A stretch of 16,566 bases of DNA from Rhodobacteraceae bacterium UBA6236. GTDB taxonomy: Bacteria > Pseudomonadota > Alphaproteobacteria > Rhodobacterales > Rhodobacteraceae. Positions within the stretch are counted from its first letter, which is position 1. Every line of letters begins with the position of its first letter. Location of the stretch: contig DJWG01000110.1 of assembly GCA_002440945.1 (NCBI GenBank), positions 1 through 16,566 of the forward strand, in the 5' to 3' direction. Positions 1 to 7,741 of the stretch are shown in pieces. Position numbers and translations under genes: made by a program. The notes under the pieces are model-generated. The model ran no database searches. It worked only from the letters and a program-made list of their open reading frames with translations, and had not been told where the DNA came from.

Positions 1-814
<814 letters not shown>

Positions 815-998
815 GGCGGGTCCTCTGCTGGCCAGGTTCGCAGGCTGCGGGCCGCGGCGGCCCGTGCCGGTGTCCATGACCTAAGCGGACGCGCCCCAAA
901 GCGCAATGCAAACGCTGTCGCGGGGCCCGCACCCCGCCGATCATGCCGCCGTGATCGCCCCCGCCGTTCCGGCGCGGCATCCGCCCGCGCGGAACCGC

Positions 999-1844
999 TC
1001 AGGCCCTGCGGCGGCCCCCCGCGCCCGGTTCCTGCGACCAGTCGGGCCGCAGCGTCGGGGCGGCGTAGTGGTAGCCCTGGAGGCAGTCGATCCCGGCCTC
1101 GATCAGCCAGGCCGCATCGGCGGCGCTTTCCACCGATTCGGCGACCGTGAACATGTCGAAGTGCCGCGCGATCGAGATCAGCGCCCGGGTGAGCACCTGA
1201 TTGTCGGGATCGGTGGCGATGCCGCGGATGAACTGGCCGTCGATCTTGACCAGATCGAAGAAGAAATCGCGGAAGTAGCGGAACGCGGTGAAACCGGCGC
1301 CGAAATCGTCCAGCGCGAACGACACGCCACGGCCCTGCACCTCGTCCATGAAGGTGGCCACGATCTCGGGCACCAGCACGGCCGAGGATTCGGTGATCTC
1401 GAGGATCAGCCGTTCGGCCAGCGTCGGGCCGCGCGACAGGCCGGCATCGAGCGTGCGCCGCCAGTCGGGATAGCCGATCGAACGGGCCGACATGTTGACC
1501 GACAACCGCAGCCCCGGGTGGCGCACCAGCGCGTCGAACGCGCAGTCGAGCGCGATCATGTCGATGCGGCGCCCAAGCTCGCGCGATTCGACGGCGCCGA
1601 TGAAGTCGCGCGCGGGAATCGGGCGGCCGGTTTCGTCGAGGATGCGGATCAGCCCTTCGTGGAAGGCGACGCGGCTGGGGTCGGCCGCCTGCATCACCGG
1701 CTGGTAGGCCAACCGCACCCGCCGTTCGGCCACCGCCCGCGCGACCATCTCGAGCGTGGCGCGGTCGCGCCGGTCGACGGCGGCGGCAAGCGGGCTTTCG
1801 GGCCCTTCGGCCAGCCCCTCGGGCGGCGGCACGGGATGCGGCAT
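999..1844 (-). CDS. Stand-alone EAL-domain protein, probable c-di-GMP phosphodiesterase
   Basis: 281 residues, almost entirely one EAL domain (about residues 40-265) with a short N-terminal tail and no signal peptide, membrane segment, GGDEF or sensor domain. The metal- and substrate-binding positions of active EAL enzymes are all present: Glu63 (EGLIR in place of EALIR), Asn117 (VNMSA), Glu152 (EITES), Asp179-Asp180 (DDFGAG), Lys200 (KIDGQF), Glu236 (VAESVE) and Gln256 (LQGYH). It therefore probably hydrolyses c-di-GMP to pGpG in the cytoplasm. The open frame runs much further upstream, over tag, but the ATG at 1844 has GAAGGGGG six bases before it and precedes the first family-like sequence. 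It is divergent from tag and lies upstream of phaA on the same strand. With no input domain, its control is probably transcriptional or by protein partners (inference). Confidence 0.9.
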   Translation of the reverse strand: MPHPVPPPEGLAEGPESPLAAAVDRRDRATLEMVARAVAERRVRLAYQPVMQAADPSRVAFHEGLIRILDETGRPIPARDFIGAVESRELGRRIDMIALDCAFDALVRHPGLRLSVNMSARSIGYPDWRRTLDAGLSRGPTLAERLILEITESSAVLVPEIVATFMDEVQGRGVSFALDDFGAGFTAFRYFRDFFFDLVKIDGQFIRGIATDPDNQVLTRALISIARHFDMFTVAESVESAADAAWLIEAGIDCLQGYHYAAPTLRPDWSQEPGAGGRRRA

Positions 1845-1943
1845 GAAAACCCCCTTCGGCAGGTGCCGCCACCCTGGCCCGCGCGGGCTTAACATTCCGT
1901 TGAATTTCGGATTTTGTGACAAGTGTCGCGACCGGAGGGGCCG
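1845..1943. promoter_or_regulatory. Divergent intergenic region between the EAL gene and tag
   Basis: The 99 bp must hold promoters for both the EAL gene (leftward) and tag (rightward). It contains a locally AT-rich block at about 1889-1922 beside a perfect 12-bp palindrome, GCCCGCGCGGGC, at 1877-1888. TTGTCA (leftward) and TTGAAT (rightward) resemble -35 boxes, but neither has a convincing -10 partner. The placement of promoters here is inferred from gene orientation; the palindrome may be chance in GC-rich DNA. Confidence 0.35.
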
Positions 1944-2516
1944 ATGTCCGAACGCTGTCCGTGGTGCGGGACCGACCCGCTGTATGTCGCCTACCACGAC
2001 CACGAATGGGGCGTGCCCGAGCATGACCCGCGCGCGCTGTGGGAAAAGCTGGTGCTTGACGGGTTCCAGGCCGGGCTGGCGTGGATCACCATCCTGCGCA
2101 AGCGCGAGGGGTTCCGCGCCGCCTTCCGCGGCTTCGAGCCGGCCGAGATCGCGCGCTGGGGCGAGGATGACATCGCCCGCCTGCTGGCCGATCCCGGCAT
2201 CGTGCGCTCGCGCGCCAAGATCGCGGCCACCATCGGCAACGCGCGCGCCTATCTCGCGGTTGAGGAGGCCGGCGGCTTCGCCGATTTCCTGTGGCGCCAC
2301 GTCGACGGGCGCCCGGTGCAGAACGCCTTTCGCACCATGGCCGAGGTGCCGGCCGAAACCCCGCTGTCGCGCACGCTGTCGCGCGAGCTGAAGGCCGCCG
2401 GTTTCCGCTTTTGCGGGCCGGTGATCACCTATGCGTTCATGCAGGCGGTGGGCATGGTGAACGACCATGTCGTCACCTGCCACTGTCATGACAGGGTCGC
2501 GGCGCTGGCGGGCTAG
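1944..2516 (+). CDS. tag: DNA-3-methyladenine glycosylase I
   Basis: Removes 3-methyladenine from alkylated DNA, the first step of base-excision repair, in the cytoplasm. The 190-residue length matches E. coli Tag (187). The zinc-snap ligands of the E. coli enzyme (Cys4, His17, His175, Cys179) correspond to Cys5, His18, His175 and Cys179 here, within the N-terminal CPWCGTDPLYVAYHDHEWG and the C-terminal NDHVVTCHC. The conserved AGLAWITIL helix and the IGNARAYL segment are present. At the E. coli Glu38 position, which contacts the base, this protein has Asp39 (LDGFQAG), a conservative change. The frame opens at a GTG at 1923, but the ATG at 1944 is preferred because GGAGGGG lies directly before it and family homology begins there. 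It is divergent from the EAL gene and convergent with gfa, with only two bases between the stops. Confidence 0.95.
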   Translation: MSERCPWCGTDPLYVAYHDHEWGVPEHDPRALWEKLVLDGFQAGLAWITILRKREGFRAAFRGFEPAEIARWGEDDIARLLADPGIVRSRAKIAATIGNARAYLAVEEAGGFADFLWRHVDGRPVQNAFRTMAEVPAETPLSRTLSRELKAAGFRFCGPVITYAFMQAVGMVNDHVVTCHCHDRVAALAG

Positions 2517-2518
2517 GA

Positions 2519-3091
2519 TCAGTCCTTCAGCACCCCGGTCTGGCGCGCGGTATGGATCGACAGCGCATCCATCAGCGCAGGCGACAGGCAATCGTAATGC
2601 GGAAGGCCGATTTCCGACAGGCGGGCGCGGACGCCTGCCATCGCTTCGGGGCGGGTGCCGCCCTCGATCACCGAGGACACGAACGCCGCGAACTGCGGCT
2701 CTTGCCAGCCGGCGTCGTCCGACAGTTCTGTATGGACGAAATCCAGCCCGTGGAAGGCATGGCGCGGGTTCTCGATGCGGCCGAACATGTGGACGCCGCA
2801 ATCCCGGCAGGCATGGCGCTGGATCGTTGCGGCGGGGTCGACGATGTAAAGCTTTTCCTGCCCCGACACGACCGAAACCTTGTCGCGCGGCACCACCCCC
2901 ACGACCGAGAACATCGCGCCCTTTGGCTTCCAGCAGCGGGTGCAGCCGCAGGCGTGGTTATGGGCGACGTTGCTGTCCAGCCGCACGACGACGGGGTTGG
3001 CATCGCACCGGCACTGAAGCGTCCCGCCGTTGAAATCGGACTTGCCCGGGGTGATCCCGTTGTCGATGGCTGGATGCAGTTTCACGCTCAT
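2519..3091 (-). CDS. gfa: S-(hydroxymethyl)glutathione synthase (glutathione-dependent formaldehyde-activating enzyme)
   Basis: Gfa joins formaldehyde to glutathione to give S-hydroxymethylglutathione, the entry to glutathione-linked formaldehyde oxidation. The 190-residue protein carries the full zinc pattern of the Paracoccus denitrificans enzyme: Cys27-x-Cys29, Cys48-x-Cys50-xx-Cys53 and Cys95-xx-Cys98. In the family one set (27, 29, 95, 98) holds a structural zinc and the other (48, 50, 53) the catalytic site. The ATG at 3091 is preceded by GGGAGG at good spacing. It lies 81 bp downstream of tlpA on the same strand, and its stop almost touches that of tag. The next enzymes of the pathway (glutathione-dependent formaldehyde dehydrogenase FlhA/AdhC and the hydrolase FghA) are not in this window. 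The identification rests on motif and length; the in vivo contribution of Gfa to detoxification is debated for the family. Confidence 0.93.
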   Translation of the reverse strand: MSVKLHPAIDNGITPGKSDFNGGTLQCRCDANPVVVRLDSNVAHNHACGCTRCWKPKGAMFSVVGVVPRDKVSVVSGQEKLYIVDPAATIQRHACRDCGVHMFGRIENPRHAFHGLDFVHTELSDDAGWQEPQFAAFVSSVIEGGTRPEAMAGVRARLSEIGLPHYDCLSPALMDALSIHTARQTGVLKD

Positions 3092-3117
3092 TCTCGCCTC
3101 CCGGTTCTGGTGGGCGG

Positions 3118-3146
3118 AGTTAGCGCCGCCCGTCCTCCGGCGTCAA
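3118..3146 (-). promoter_or_regulatory. Candidate sigma-70-type promoter for gfa
   Basis: Reading leftward, TTGACG (3146-3141) is followed after 17 bases by CTAACT (3123-3118), about 20 bases before the gfa Shine-Dalgarno/ATG region. The -35 is close to consensus; the -10 is weak, as is common in alphaproteobacteria. Gfa could also be read through from tlpA. This is a pattern match only. Confidence 0.35.
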
Positions 3147-3172
3147 CGAGTCGATGGCCCGGGCAAAACCGC

Positions 3173-3718
3173 TCAGGCCGGATCAGCGATCAGCGCCGCC
3201 AGAAACGCCTTCGCCTCGGCCCCGTCCCAGGCGGCATCGCCCATCAGCCGGGCAACCTCTTTGCCGTCACGGTCAAGGATCACCGTGACCGGCAGCGCCA
3301 CGATCCCCATCTGGCCAGCGAGCTTCTGTTTCGGATCGCGAAGCTTCGGCAGATGGCTGACGCCGGTTTCCTCGAAGAAGCGGTTGATCTGCGGCACCGG
3401 GTTCCGGCCGGTCGCGATGGTGACGACCTGGAAGTCATCGCCGCCCATTTCCACCTGAAGCTTGTCGAGGCCCGGCATCTCTTTCCGGCAGGGTCCGCAC
3501 CAGGTGGCCCAGAAGTTCAGAAGCACCACCTTGCCCTTGTAGTCCGCCAGGCTGCGTTCGGCCTCGGTTTCGTCCAGCAGGCTTTCTTCGGGAAGGGCCT
3601 TCGGCGCATCGGCAAGGATCAGCTTGACCATGTCGCCCTGTTTCAGTGCCGCAAGATCGGCTGCATTTGCACCAAGCGACAGCGCCGTATAAAGCACAAG
3701 TGAAGCCAGACCGCGCAA
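3173..3718 (-). CDS. tlpA: TlpA-family periplasmic thiol:disulfide oxidoreductase, TTG start
   Basis: A 181-residue exported thioredoxin-fold protein. Residues 1-19 form a signal peptide (Arg2, hydrophobic core [14 protein letters not shown], likely cleavage after ANA). The redox motif WCGPC is at 73-77 (Cys74, Cys77) and the cis-proline is Pro143 (ALPVTVI). TlpA proteins reduce periplasmic dithiols, often for cytochrome c or oxidase biogenesis. The start is set by TTG at 3718: GGGAGG lies five bases upstream, the signal peptide begins exactly there, and no ATG or GTG gives a better N-terminus. The frame continues upstream, but that is antisense to argH. It is divergent from argH with only 21 bp between start codons, a tlpA/argH arrangement also seen in other alphaproteobacteria. 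The exact client protein is unknown. Confidence 0.88.
   Translation of the reverse strand: MRGLASLVLYTALSLGANAADLAALKQGDMVKLILADAPKALPEESLLDETEAERSLADYKGKVVLLNFWATWCGPCRKEMPGLDKLQVEMGGDDFQVVTIATGRNPVPQINRFFEETGVSHLPKLRDPKQKLAGQMGIVALPVTVILDRDGKEVARLMGDAAWDGAEAKAFLAALIADPA
3666..3693 (+). promoter_or_regulatory. Candidate argH promoter inside the tlpA signal-peptide coding region
   Basis: TTTGCA (3666-3671) and TATAAA (3688-3693), 16 bp apart, read towards argH. The 21 bp between the tlpA and argH start codons hold little more than the two ribosome-binding sites, so the argH promoter has to lie within tlpA unless it is further away. TATAAA is the best -10-like hexamer available; the -35 matches four of six. 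Inference, not proof. Confidence 0.3.
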
Positions 3719-3739
3719 GACAACCTCCCGGAAAAGTCC

Positions 3740-5149
3740 ATGACCCAGAACAGCACCCCGTCGACCACCGCCCAGAACGCCATGTGGGGCGGGCGCTTCG
3801 CCGCCGGGCCGGACGCGATCATGCAGGCGATCAACGCCTCGATCGGGTTCGACCAGCGGCTTTACGCCCAGGACATCCGGGGCAGCCGTGCCCATGCGGC
3901 GATGCTGGCCGCCACGGGTATCCTCAGCGATAGCGATGCGAGGGCGATCGGGGAAGGGCTTCTCACGGTCTTGTCAGAGATCGAGGCCGGATCGTTGCAA
4001 TTCTCGGTCGCGCTGGAAGACATCCACATGAACGTGGAATCGCGTCTGAAGGAAGTGATCGGCGAACCCGCCGGGCGCCTTCACACGGCGCGGAGCCGCA
4101 ATGACCAGGTGGCGACGGATTTCCGCCTTTGGGTGCGCGACCAGTGCGATGCGGCGATCACCGGGCTTCAGGCGCTGATGCGGGCGCTTCTGGCGCAGGC
4201 CGAAGCGGGTGCGGGTTGGGTGATGCCGGGCTTCACGCACCTGCAAACCGCGCAGCCGGTGACATGGGGCCATCACATGATGGCCTATGTCGAAATGCTG
4301 TCCCGCGACGTGGGCCGCTTCAGCGATGCCCGGGCGCGGATGAATGAAAGCCCGCTGGGCGCCGCTGCGCTGGCGGGAACGTCCTTCCCCATCGACCGGC
4401 ACATGACGGCAGCGGCCCTGGGCTTTGACCGCCCGATGGCCAACAGCCTTGATGCCGTCAGCGACCGCGATTTCGCGCTGGAATTCCTGTCGGCCTCGGC
4501 CATCTGCGCCACGCACCTGTCGCGCTTCGCCGAAGAACTGGTGATCTGGTCCTCGGCCCAGTTCCGGTTCGTCGCGCTGTCGGACCGCTTCACCACCGGT
4601 TCGTCGATCATGCCGCAGAAGAAGAACCCCGACGCGGCCGAACTGATCCGCGCCAAGATCGGCCGGATCCTTGGCGCGACAGTGGCCCTGTTCACGGTGA
4701 TGAAGGGCCTGCCATTGGCCTATTCGAAGGACATGCAGGAAGACAAGGAACAGGTCTTCGACGCCGCCGACACGCTGATGCTGGCCTTGGCCGCGATGGA
4801 GGGCATGGTCCGCGACATGACCGCCAACCGCGCCAATCTGGAAAAGGCCGCCGCTTCGGGGTTTTCCACCGCGACCGATCTGGCCGACTGGCTGGTGCGG
4901 GCGGCGGGCCTGCCGTTCCGCGACGCGCACCACGTCACCGGCAGCCTTGTGGCGCTGGCGGAAAAGAAGGGCGTCGATCTGCCGGACCTGACGCTTGAGG
5001 ATATGCAGTCCGCCCATCCGGCGATCACATCCGAAATCTATTCGGTGCTGGGCGTCCACAACTCGGTCGCGTCGCGGCAGAGCTACGGCGGCACGGCGCC
5101 CGATCAGGTCCGCGCGCAGGTCGCGCGCTGGAAGGAGAAGCTGGCATGA
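3740..5149 (+). CDS. argH: Argininosuccinate lyase
   Basis: Last step of arginine synthesis: argininosuccinate to arginine and fumarate, in the cytoplasm as a homotetramer. The 469-residue protein is of usual length and has the fumarase/lyase superfamily signature [13 protein letters not shown] at 286-298, including the catalytic-loop serine, the THLQ histidine His167, the substrate-binding HTARSRNDQ at 115-123 and the N-terminal MWGGRF at 15-20. The ATG at 3740 has GGAAAAG nearby; a start at Met15 (3782) is possible but lacks a better ribosome site. It overlaps the following lipoprotein gene by ATGA, so translation is probably coupled. It is divergent from tlpA with a 21-bp gap. Leucine codons favour CTT over CTC (10 to 2 in the part counted), unlike the genes left of 2.5 kb. 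Confidence 0.97.
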   Translation: MTQNSTPSTTAQNAMWGGRFAAGPDAIMQAINASIGFDQRLYAQDIRGSRAHAAMLAATGILSDSDARAIGEGLLTVLSEIEAGSLQFSVALEDIHMNVESRLKEVIGEPAGRLHTARSRNDQVATDFRLWVRDQCDAAITGLQALMRALLAQAEAGAGWVMPGFTHLQTAQPVTWGHHMMAYVEMLSRDVGRFSDARARMNESPLGAAALAGTSFPIDRHMTAAALGFDRPMANSLDAVSDRDFALEFLSASAICATHLSRFAEELVIWSSAQFRFVALSDRFTTGSSIMPQKKNPDAAELIRAKIGRILGATVALFTVMKGLPLAYSKDMQEDKEQVFDAADTLMLALAAMEGMVRDMTANRANLEKAAASGFSTATDLADWLVRAAGLPFRDAHHVTGSLVALAEKKGVDLPDLTLEDMQSAHPAITSEIYSVLGVHNSVASRQSYGGTAPDQVRAQVARWKEKLA

Positions 5150-5280
5150 AATATCTTGCGATGATCGCGGCACTGGCCGCGCTTGCCGCCTGCGGTGCCG
5201 ATGGCCCGCCGAAGCCGCCCTCGAAATCGGGCGTCTCCATATCGGGCGAGGCGCGGATGGGCGCGACGGCGAAGCTGTGA
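5146..5280 (+). CDS. lptM: Small LptM-like lipoprotein downstream of argH
   Basis: 44 residues starting [19 protein letters not shown]: a lipoprotein signal peptide with lipobox LAAC and acyl-anchor Cys16, followed by a proline-rich stretch and [14 protein letters not shown]. It matches the short PF13627-type lipoproteins that commonly follow argH in alphaproteobacteria; the E. coli relative LptM (YifL) helps the LptD outer-membrane LPS translocon mature. The ATG overlaps the argH stop (ATGA), and its own TGA overlaps the GTG of the next gene (GTGA), so all three probably form one translationally coupled operon. It is too short for most gene finders. The lipoprotein assignment is firm from sequence; the LptM function is inferred from family and position only. 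Confidence 0.8.
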   Translation: MKYLAMIAALAALAACGADGPPKPPSKSGVSISGEARMGATAKL

Positions 5281-6053
5281 CCGACGCTTACGCCAGCGAC
5301 CTTGCCCGGTGGCGGGCCGAACGCCTGGCGGCGTTGATGGCCGATGACGGCTGGATGAATCTGACTGACCGCGTTGAGCTGGATCGCCCCTGCGATGCCA
5401 GCGTCGGGCGCGATGCGGACAATGATCTGGTGATTACGGCGGGGCCCGCGCATCTGGGGCGGCTGGTGCTTGATGCCGAGGGCGCAATCCTTCGGACCCC
5501 CGGGGCCGACCTGCCGTTCCAGCCGGTGCCGGATGCTTTTCCCCGGCTGATCCACGAAGGATTGATGCTGGAAATCCACACCGTCGAAGGTCAGCCTGCG
5601 CTTCGCGTGCGTGACCTGGCGTCGGCTGCGCGGGCCGCATTTCCCGGTCTGCGTCATTTCCCAACCGATCCGGCCTGGGTGATCCGCGCCGAATGGGTGG
5701 CGCTTGACGAACCCGAAACCCTGACCATCGGCATGGTCAACGGCGCGGCGGATCAGGTGCGCCTGACCCACGTCGCGCGTTTCAGCCACAACGGGCAGTC
5801 GATCCAGTTGCTGCCGACCCATGTGAAGGGCGGCAAGCCGATGTTCGTCTTCCGCGACCAGACATCCCGCGACATGACTTATGGCGCCTCGCGTTTCCTC
5901 TTTGGCAGCGACATCGCCGGTGGACACATCACGCTTGACTTCAACCGCGCCATCAACCCGCCCTGCGCCTTCACCGATCTGGCGGTCTGCCCGCTTCCGC
6001 CGCCGGGCAATATCCTGCCTTTCCGCATCGAGGCCGGCGAACTGCGGCCCTGA
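5277..6053 (+). CDS. DUF1684 family protein of unknown function
   Basis: 258 residues, no signal peptide or membrane segment. It shows the family layout: N-terminal DLARWRAERLAALMADDGWM, a middle VGRDADNDLVITAGPAHLG at about 43-61 that resembles a forkhead-associated-type loop, MTYGASRFLF at 200-209, and the C-terminal hallmark DFNRAINPPCAF then VCPLPPPGN (Cys230, Cys238; about 221-245). The GTG start at 5277 is chosen because family similarity begins right there and because it overlaps the lipoprotein stop (GTGA), indicating coupling; the first in-frame ATG (5337) would delete conserved sequence. The frame also extends upstream through the argH 3' end, which is a shadow. No biochemical role is established for the family that I can name. 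A stem-loop follows the stop directly. Confidence 0.82.
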   Translation: MTDAYASDLARWRAERLAALMADDGWMNLTDRVELDRPCDASVGRDADNDLVITAGPAHLGRLVLDAEGAILRTPGADLPFQPVPDAFPRLIHEGLMLEIHTVEGQPALRVRDLASAARAAFPGLRHFPTDPAWVIRAEWVALDEPETLTIGMVNGAADQVRLTHVARFSHNGQSIQLLPTHVKGGKPMFVFRDQTSRDMTYGASRFLFGSDIAGGHITLDFNRAINPPCAFTDLAVCPLPPPGNILPFRIEAGELRP

Positions 6054-6075
6054 GCCATGCGCGGCGTGCATGGCT
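6053..6075 (+). terminator. Stem-loop immediately after the DUF1684 stop
   Basis: Arms AGCCATGC (6053-6060) and GCATGGCT (6068-6075) pair perfectly over 8 bp around a 7-base loop, beginning at the last base of the stop codon. There is no T-tract, so it is not a classical intrinsic terminator; it may end the argH operon weakly or protect the 3' end of the mRNA. The rest of the gap before the CoA-transferase contains TTGAGC (6099) and ATAAGT (6121) at 16-bp spacing, a weak promoter candidate for that gene. Confidence 0.4.
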
Positions 6076-6157
6076 GACCGCCGCGTCTGCCGAGGCGATT
6101 GAGCGATCAGGATCCGGCCGATAAGTCAGGATTCGACGGGAAAAGAGGAGACAGCGC

Positions 6158-7654
6158 ATGACCAACGCATATGAGGATCGGATCAGGAACGCCGGGCTCC
6201 GGTCGCGGGTGGTGACTGCGGCCGAGGCGGCCGAGATGATCCAGGACGGCATGGTCGTGGGGATGAGCGGCTTCACCCGGTCGGGCGAGGCGAAGGCCGT
6301 GCCGCTGGCGCTGGCCGAACGCGCCAAGACCACGCCCATCAAGATCACGCTGATGACGGGCGCGAGCCTTGGCAACGACCTCGACAAGATCCTGGCCGAA
6401 GCCCATGTCACCGCCCGGCGCATTCCTTTCCAATCCGATCCGGGCCTTCGTCGTCTGATCAACGCGGGCGAGGTCATGTTCATCGACCAGCACCTTTCGG
6501 AAACGGTCGAACAACTGCGCACCCACCAGTTGCCGCTGCCCGATATCGCCGTGATCGAAGCCGTCGCCATCACCCGCGACGGGGGCATCATTCCCAGCAC
6601 ATCCGTCGGCAACTCGGCCTCGTTCGCGATCCTGGCGAAGAAGGTCATCGTTGAAATCAACCTCAACCAGCCGCTGGGTCTTGAGGGGCTGCACGACATC
6701 TACATCCCGACCTATCGCCCGAACCGGATGCCCATTCCCATCGTCGCCCCCGACAGCCGCGTGGGCCTGCCCTATATCCCGATCCCGCTGGAAAAGATCG
6801 CCGCCATCGTCGTGACGGAAAAGGCCGACAGCACCGCCACGATCAACCCGCCCGACGCTGACACCCGCGCGATTGCCGGCCACCTGATCGACTTTTTCAA
6901 GCACGAGGTGACCAAGGGCTATCTGGACCACCGGCTGAACCCGCTTCAGGCCGGGATCGGCACCATTGCCAACGCGGTGCTGCACGGCCTGATCGACAGC
7001 CCCTTCCATGACCTGAAGATGTATTCCGAAGTCCTGCAGGATTCGACCTTCGACCTGATGGACGCGGGCAAGATGACCTTCGCGTCCGGGTCGTCGATCA
7101 CGCTGTCGGGGGCGAAATACGGCGATGTCCTGTCCCGGCTCGGCGATTTCAAATCGCGCCTGATCCTGCGCCCGCAGGAGATCTCGAACCACCCCGAAGT
7201 CGTGCGTCGTCTGGGCCTGATCGCCATCAACACCGCGCTGGAATTCGACATCTACGGCAACGTCAACTCGACCCATATCACCGGCACCAAGATGATGAAC
7301 GGCATCGGCGGGTCGGGGGATTTTGCCCGCAACGCCTATCTGTCGGTCTTCGTGACCAAGTCGGTGGCGAAGGACGGGGCAATCTCGTCGGTCGTACCGA
7401 TGGTCAGCCATGTCGACCATACCGAACATGACGTCGACATTCTGGTGACCGAAGTCGGACTTGCCGACCTGCGCGGCCTTGCGCCCCGCGAACGCGCCCC
7501 GCTGATCATCCAGAACTGCGTCCACCCCGTGTATCGCGAGGCGCTGATGGATTACTTCACCCGCGCCAAGGCGCTGGGCGGCCACACCCCGCATGTGCTG
7601 GAGGAGGCCCTTTCCTGGCATATCCGCCTGCGCGACACCGGCCGCATGGCCTGA
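6158..7654 (+). CDS. Acetyl-CoA hydrolase/transferase family protein, probable succinyl-CoA:acetate CoA-transferase
   Basis: 498 residues, the length of the succinyl-CoA:acetate (or propionate) CoA-transferases of the AarC/YgfH/Cat1 group. These move CoA between acyl groups through a glutamyl-CoA thioester. The catalytic glutamate is Glu291 in MYSEVLQDST, and the oxyanion/CoA loop NGIGGSGDFARNAYLS is at 381-396. The N-terminal GMVVGMSGFTRSGEAKAVP and the PSTSVGNS motif also fit. ATG 6158 has AGAGGAG seven bases upstream. It stands alone between a hairpin after DUF1684 and another weak hairpin before the DUF72 gene, so it is probably monocistronic. Likely role: acetate assimilation or recycling in acyl-CoA metabolism, in the cytoplasm. 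The precise acyl partner cannot be read from the sequence; plain acetyl-CoA hydrolysis is the alternative annotation. Confidence 0.9.
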   Translation: MTNAYEDRIRNAGLRSRVVTAAEAAEMIQDGMVVGMSGFTRSGEAKAVPLALAERAKTTPIKITLMTGASLGNDLDKILAEAHVTARRIPFQSDPGLRRLINAGEVMFIDQHLSETVEQLRTHQLPLPDIAVIEAVAITRDGGIIPSTSVGNSASFAILAKKVIVEINLNQPLGLEGLHDIYIPTYRPNRMPIPIVAPDSRVGLPYIPIPLEKIAAIVVTEKADSTATINPPDADTRAIAGHLIDFFKHEVTKGYLDHRLNPLQAGIGTIANAVLHGLIDSPFHDLKMYSEVLQDSTFDLMDAGKMTFASGSSITLSGAKYGDVLSRLGDFKSRLILRPQEISNHPEVVRRLGLIAINTALEFDIYGNVNSTHITGTKMMNGIGGSGDFARNAYLSVFVTKSVAKDGAISSVVPMVSHVDHTEHDVDILVTEVGLADLRGLAPRERAPLIIQNCVHPVYREALMDYFTRAKALGGHTPHVLEEALSWHIRLRDTGRMA

Positions 7655-7685
7655 TCGGCGGTCCTTGGCGCATCGCGGTGGAATG

Positions 7686-7709
7686 CGCCGGAAACGGAAC
7701 GCACCGGCG
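7686..7709 (+). terminator. Possible weak hairpin after the CoA-transferase gene
   Basis: CGCCGG (7686-7691) and CCGGCG (7704-7709) can pair over 6 bp, extendable by two G-T wobbles, with a 12-base loop. It lies about 30 bases past the stop with no T-tract. In DNA this GC-rich it may be chance. Confidence 0.2.
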
Positions 7710-7741
7710 TGCTACCCTGTCCCTGACCACAGGAGGGAAAC

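Noticed and set aside
849..863. GC-rich inverted repeat GGGCCG-CGG-CGGCCC in the gap before phaA
   Set aside because: Arms of six GC-only bases and no T-tract; expected by chance at this base composition and placed in the leader of phaA, not after a stop.
1845..2801. 600-residue leftward reading frame extending the EAL protein upstream by 319 residues
   Set aside because: The extension is antisense to tag and the end of gfa, has no recognisable domain, and a good ribosome site with ATG sits at 1844. High GC keeps such frames open by chance.
6070..6102. 10-codon ORF (ATG to TGA) between DUF1684 and the CoA-transferase, considered as a leader peptide
   Set aside because: No Shine-Dalgarno, its ATG lies in the stem of the hairpin, and there is no repeated regulatory codon such as a run of one amino acid.
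7690..7722. GGAAC-type extracytoplasmic-function sigma promoter before the DUF72 gene
   Set aside because: GGAAAC/GGAAC is present but no matching CGTT-like -10 occurs at 16-17 bases, so the pattern is incomplete.
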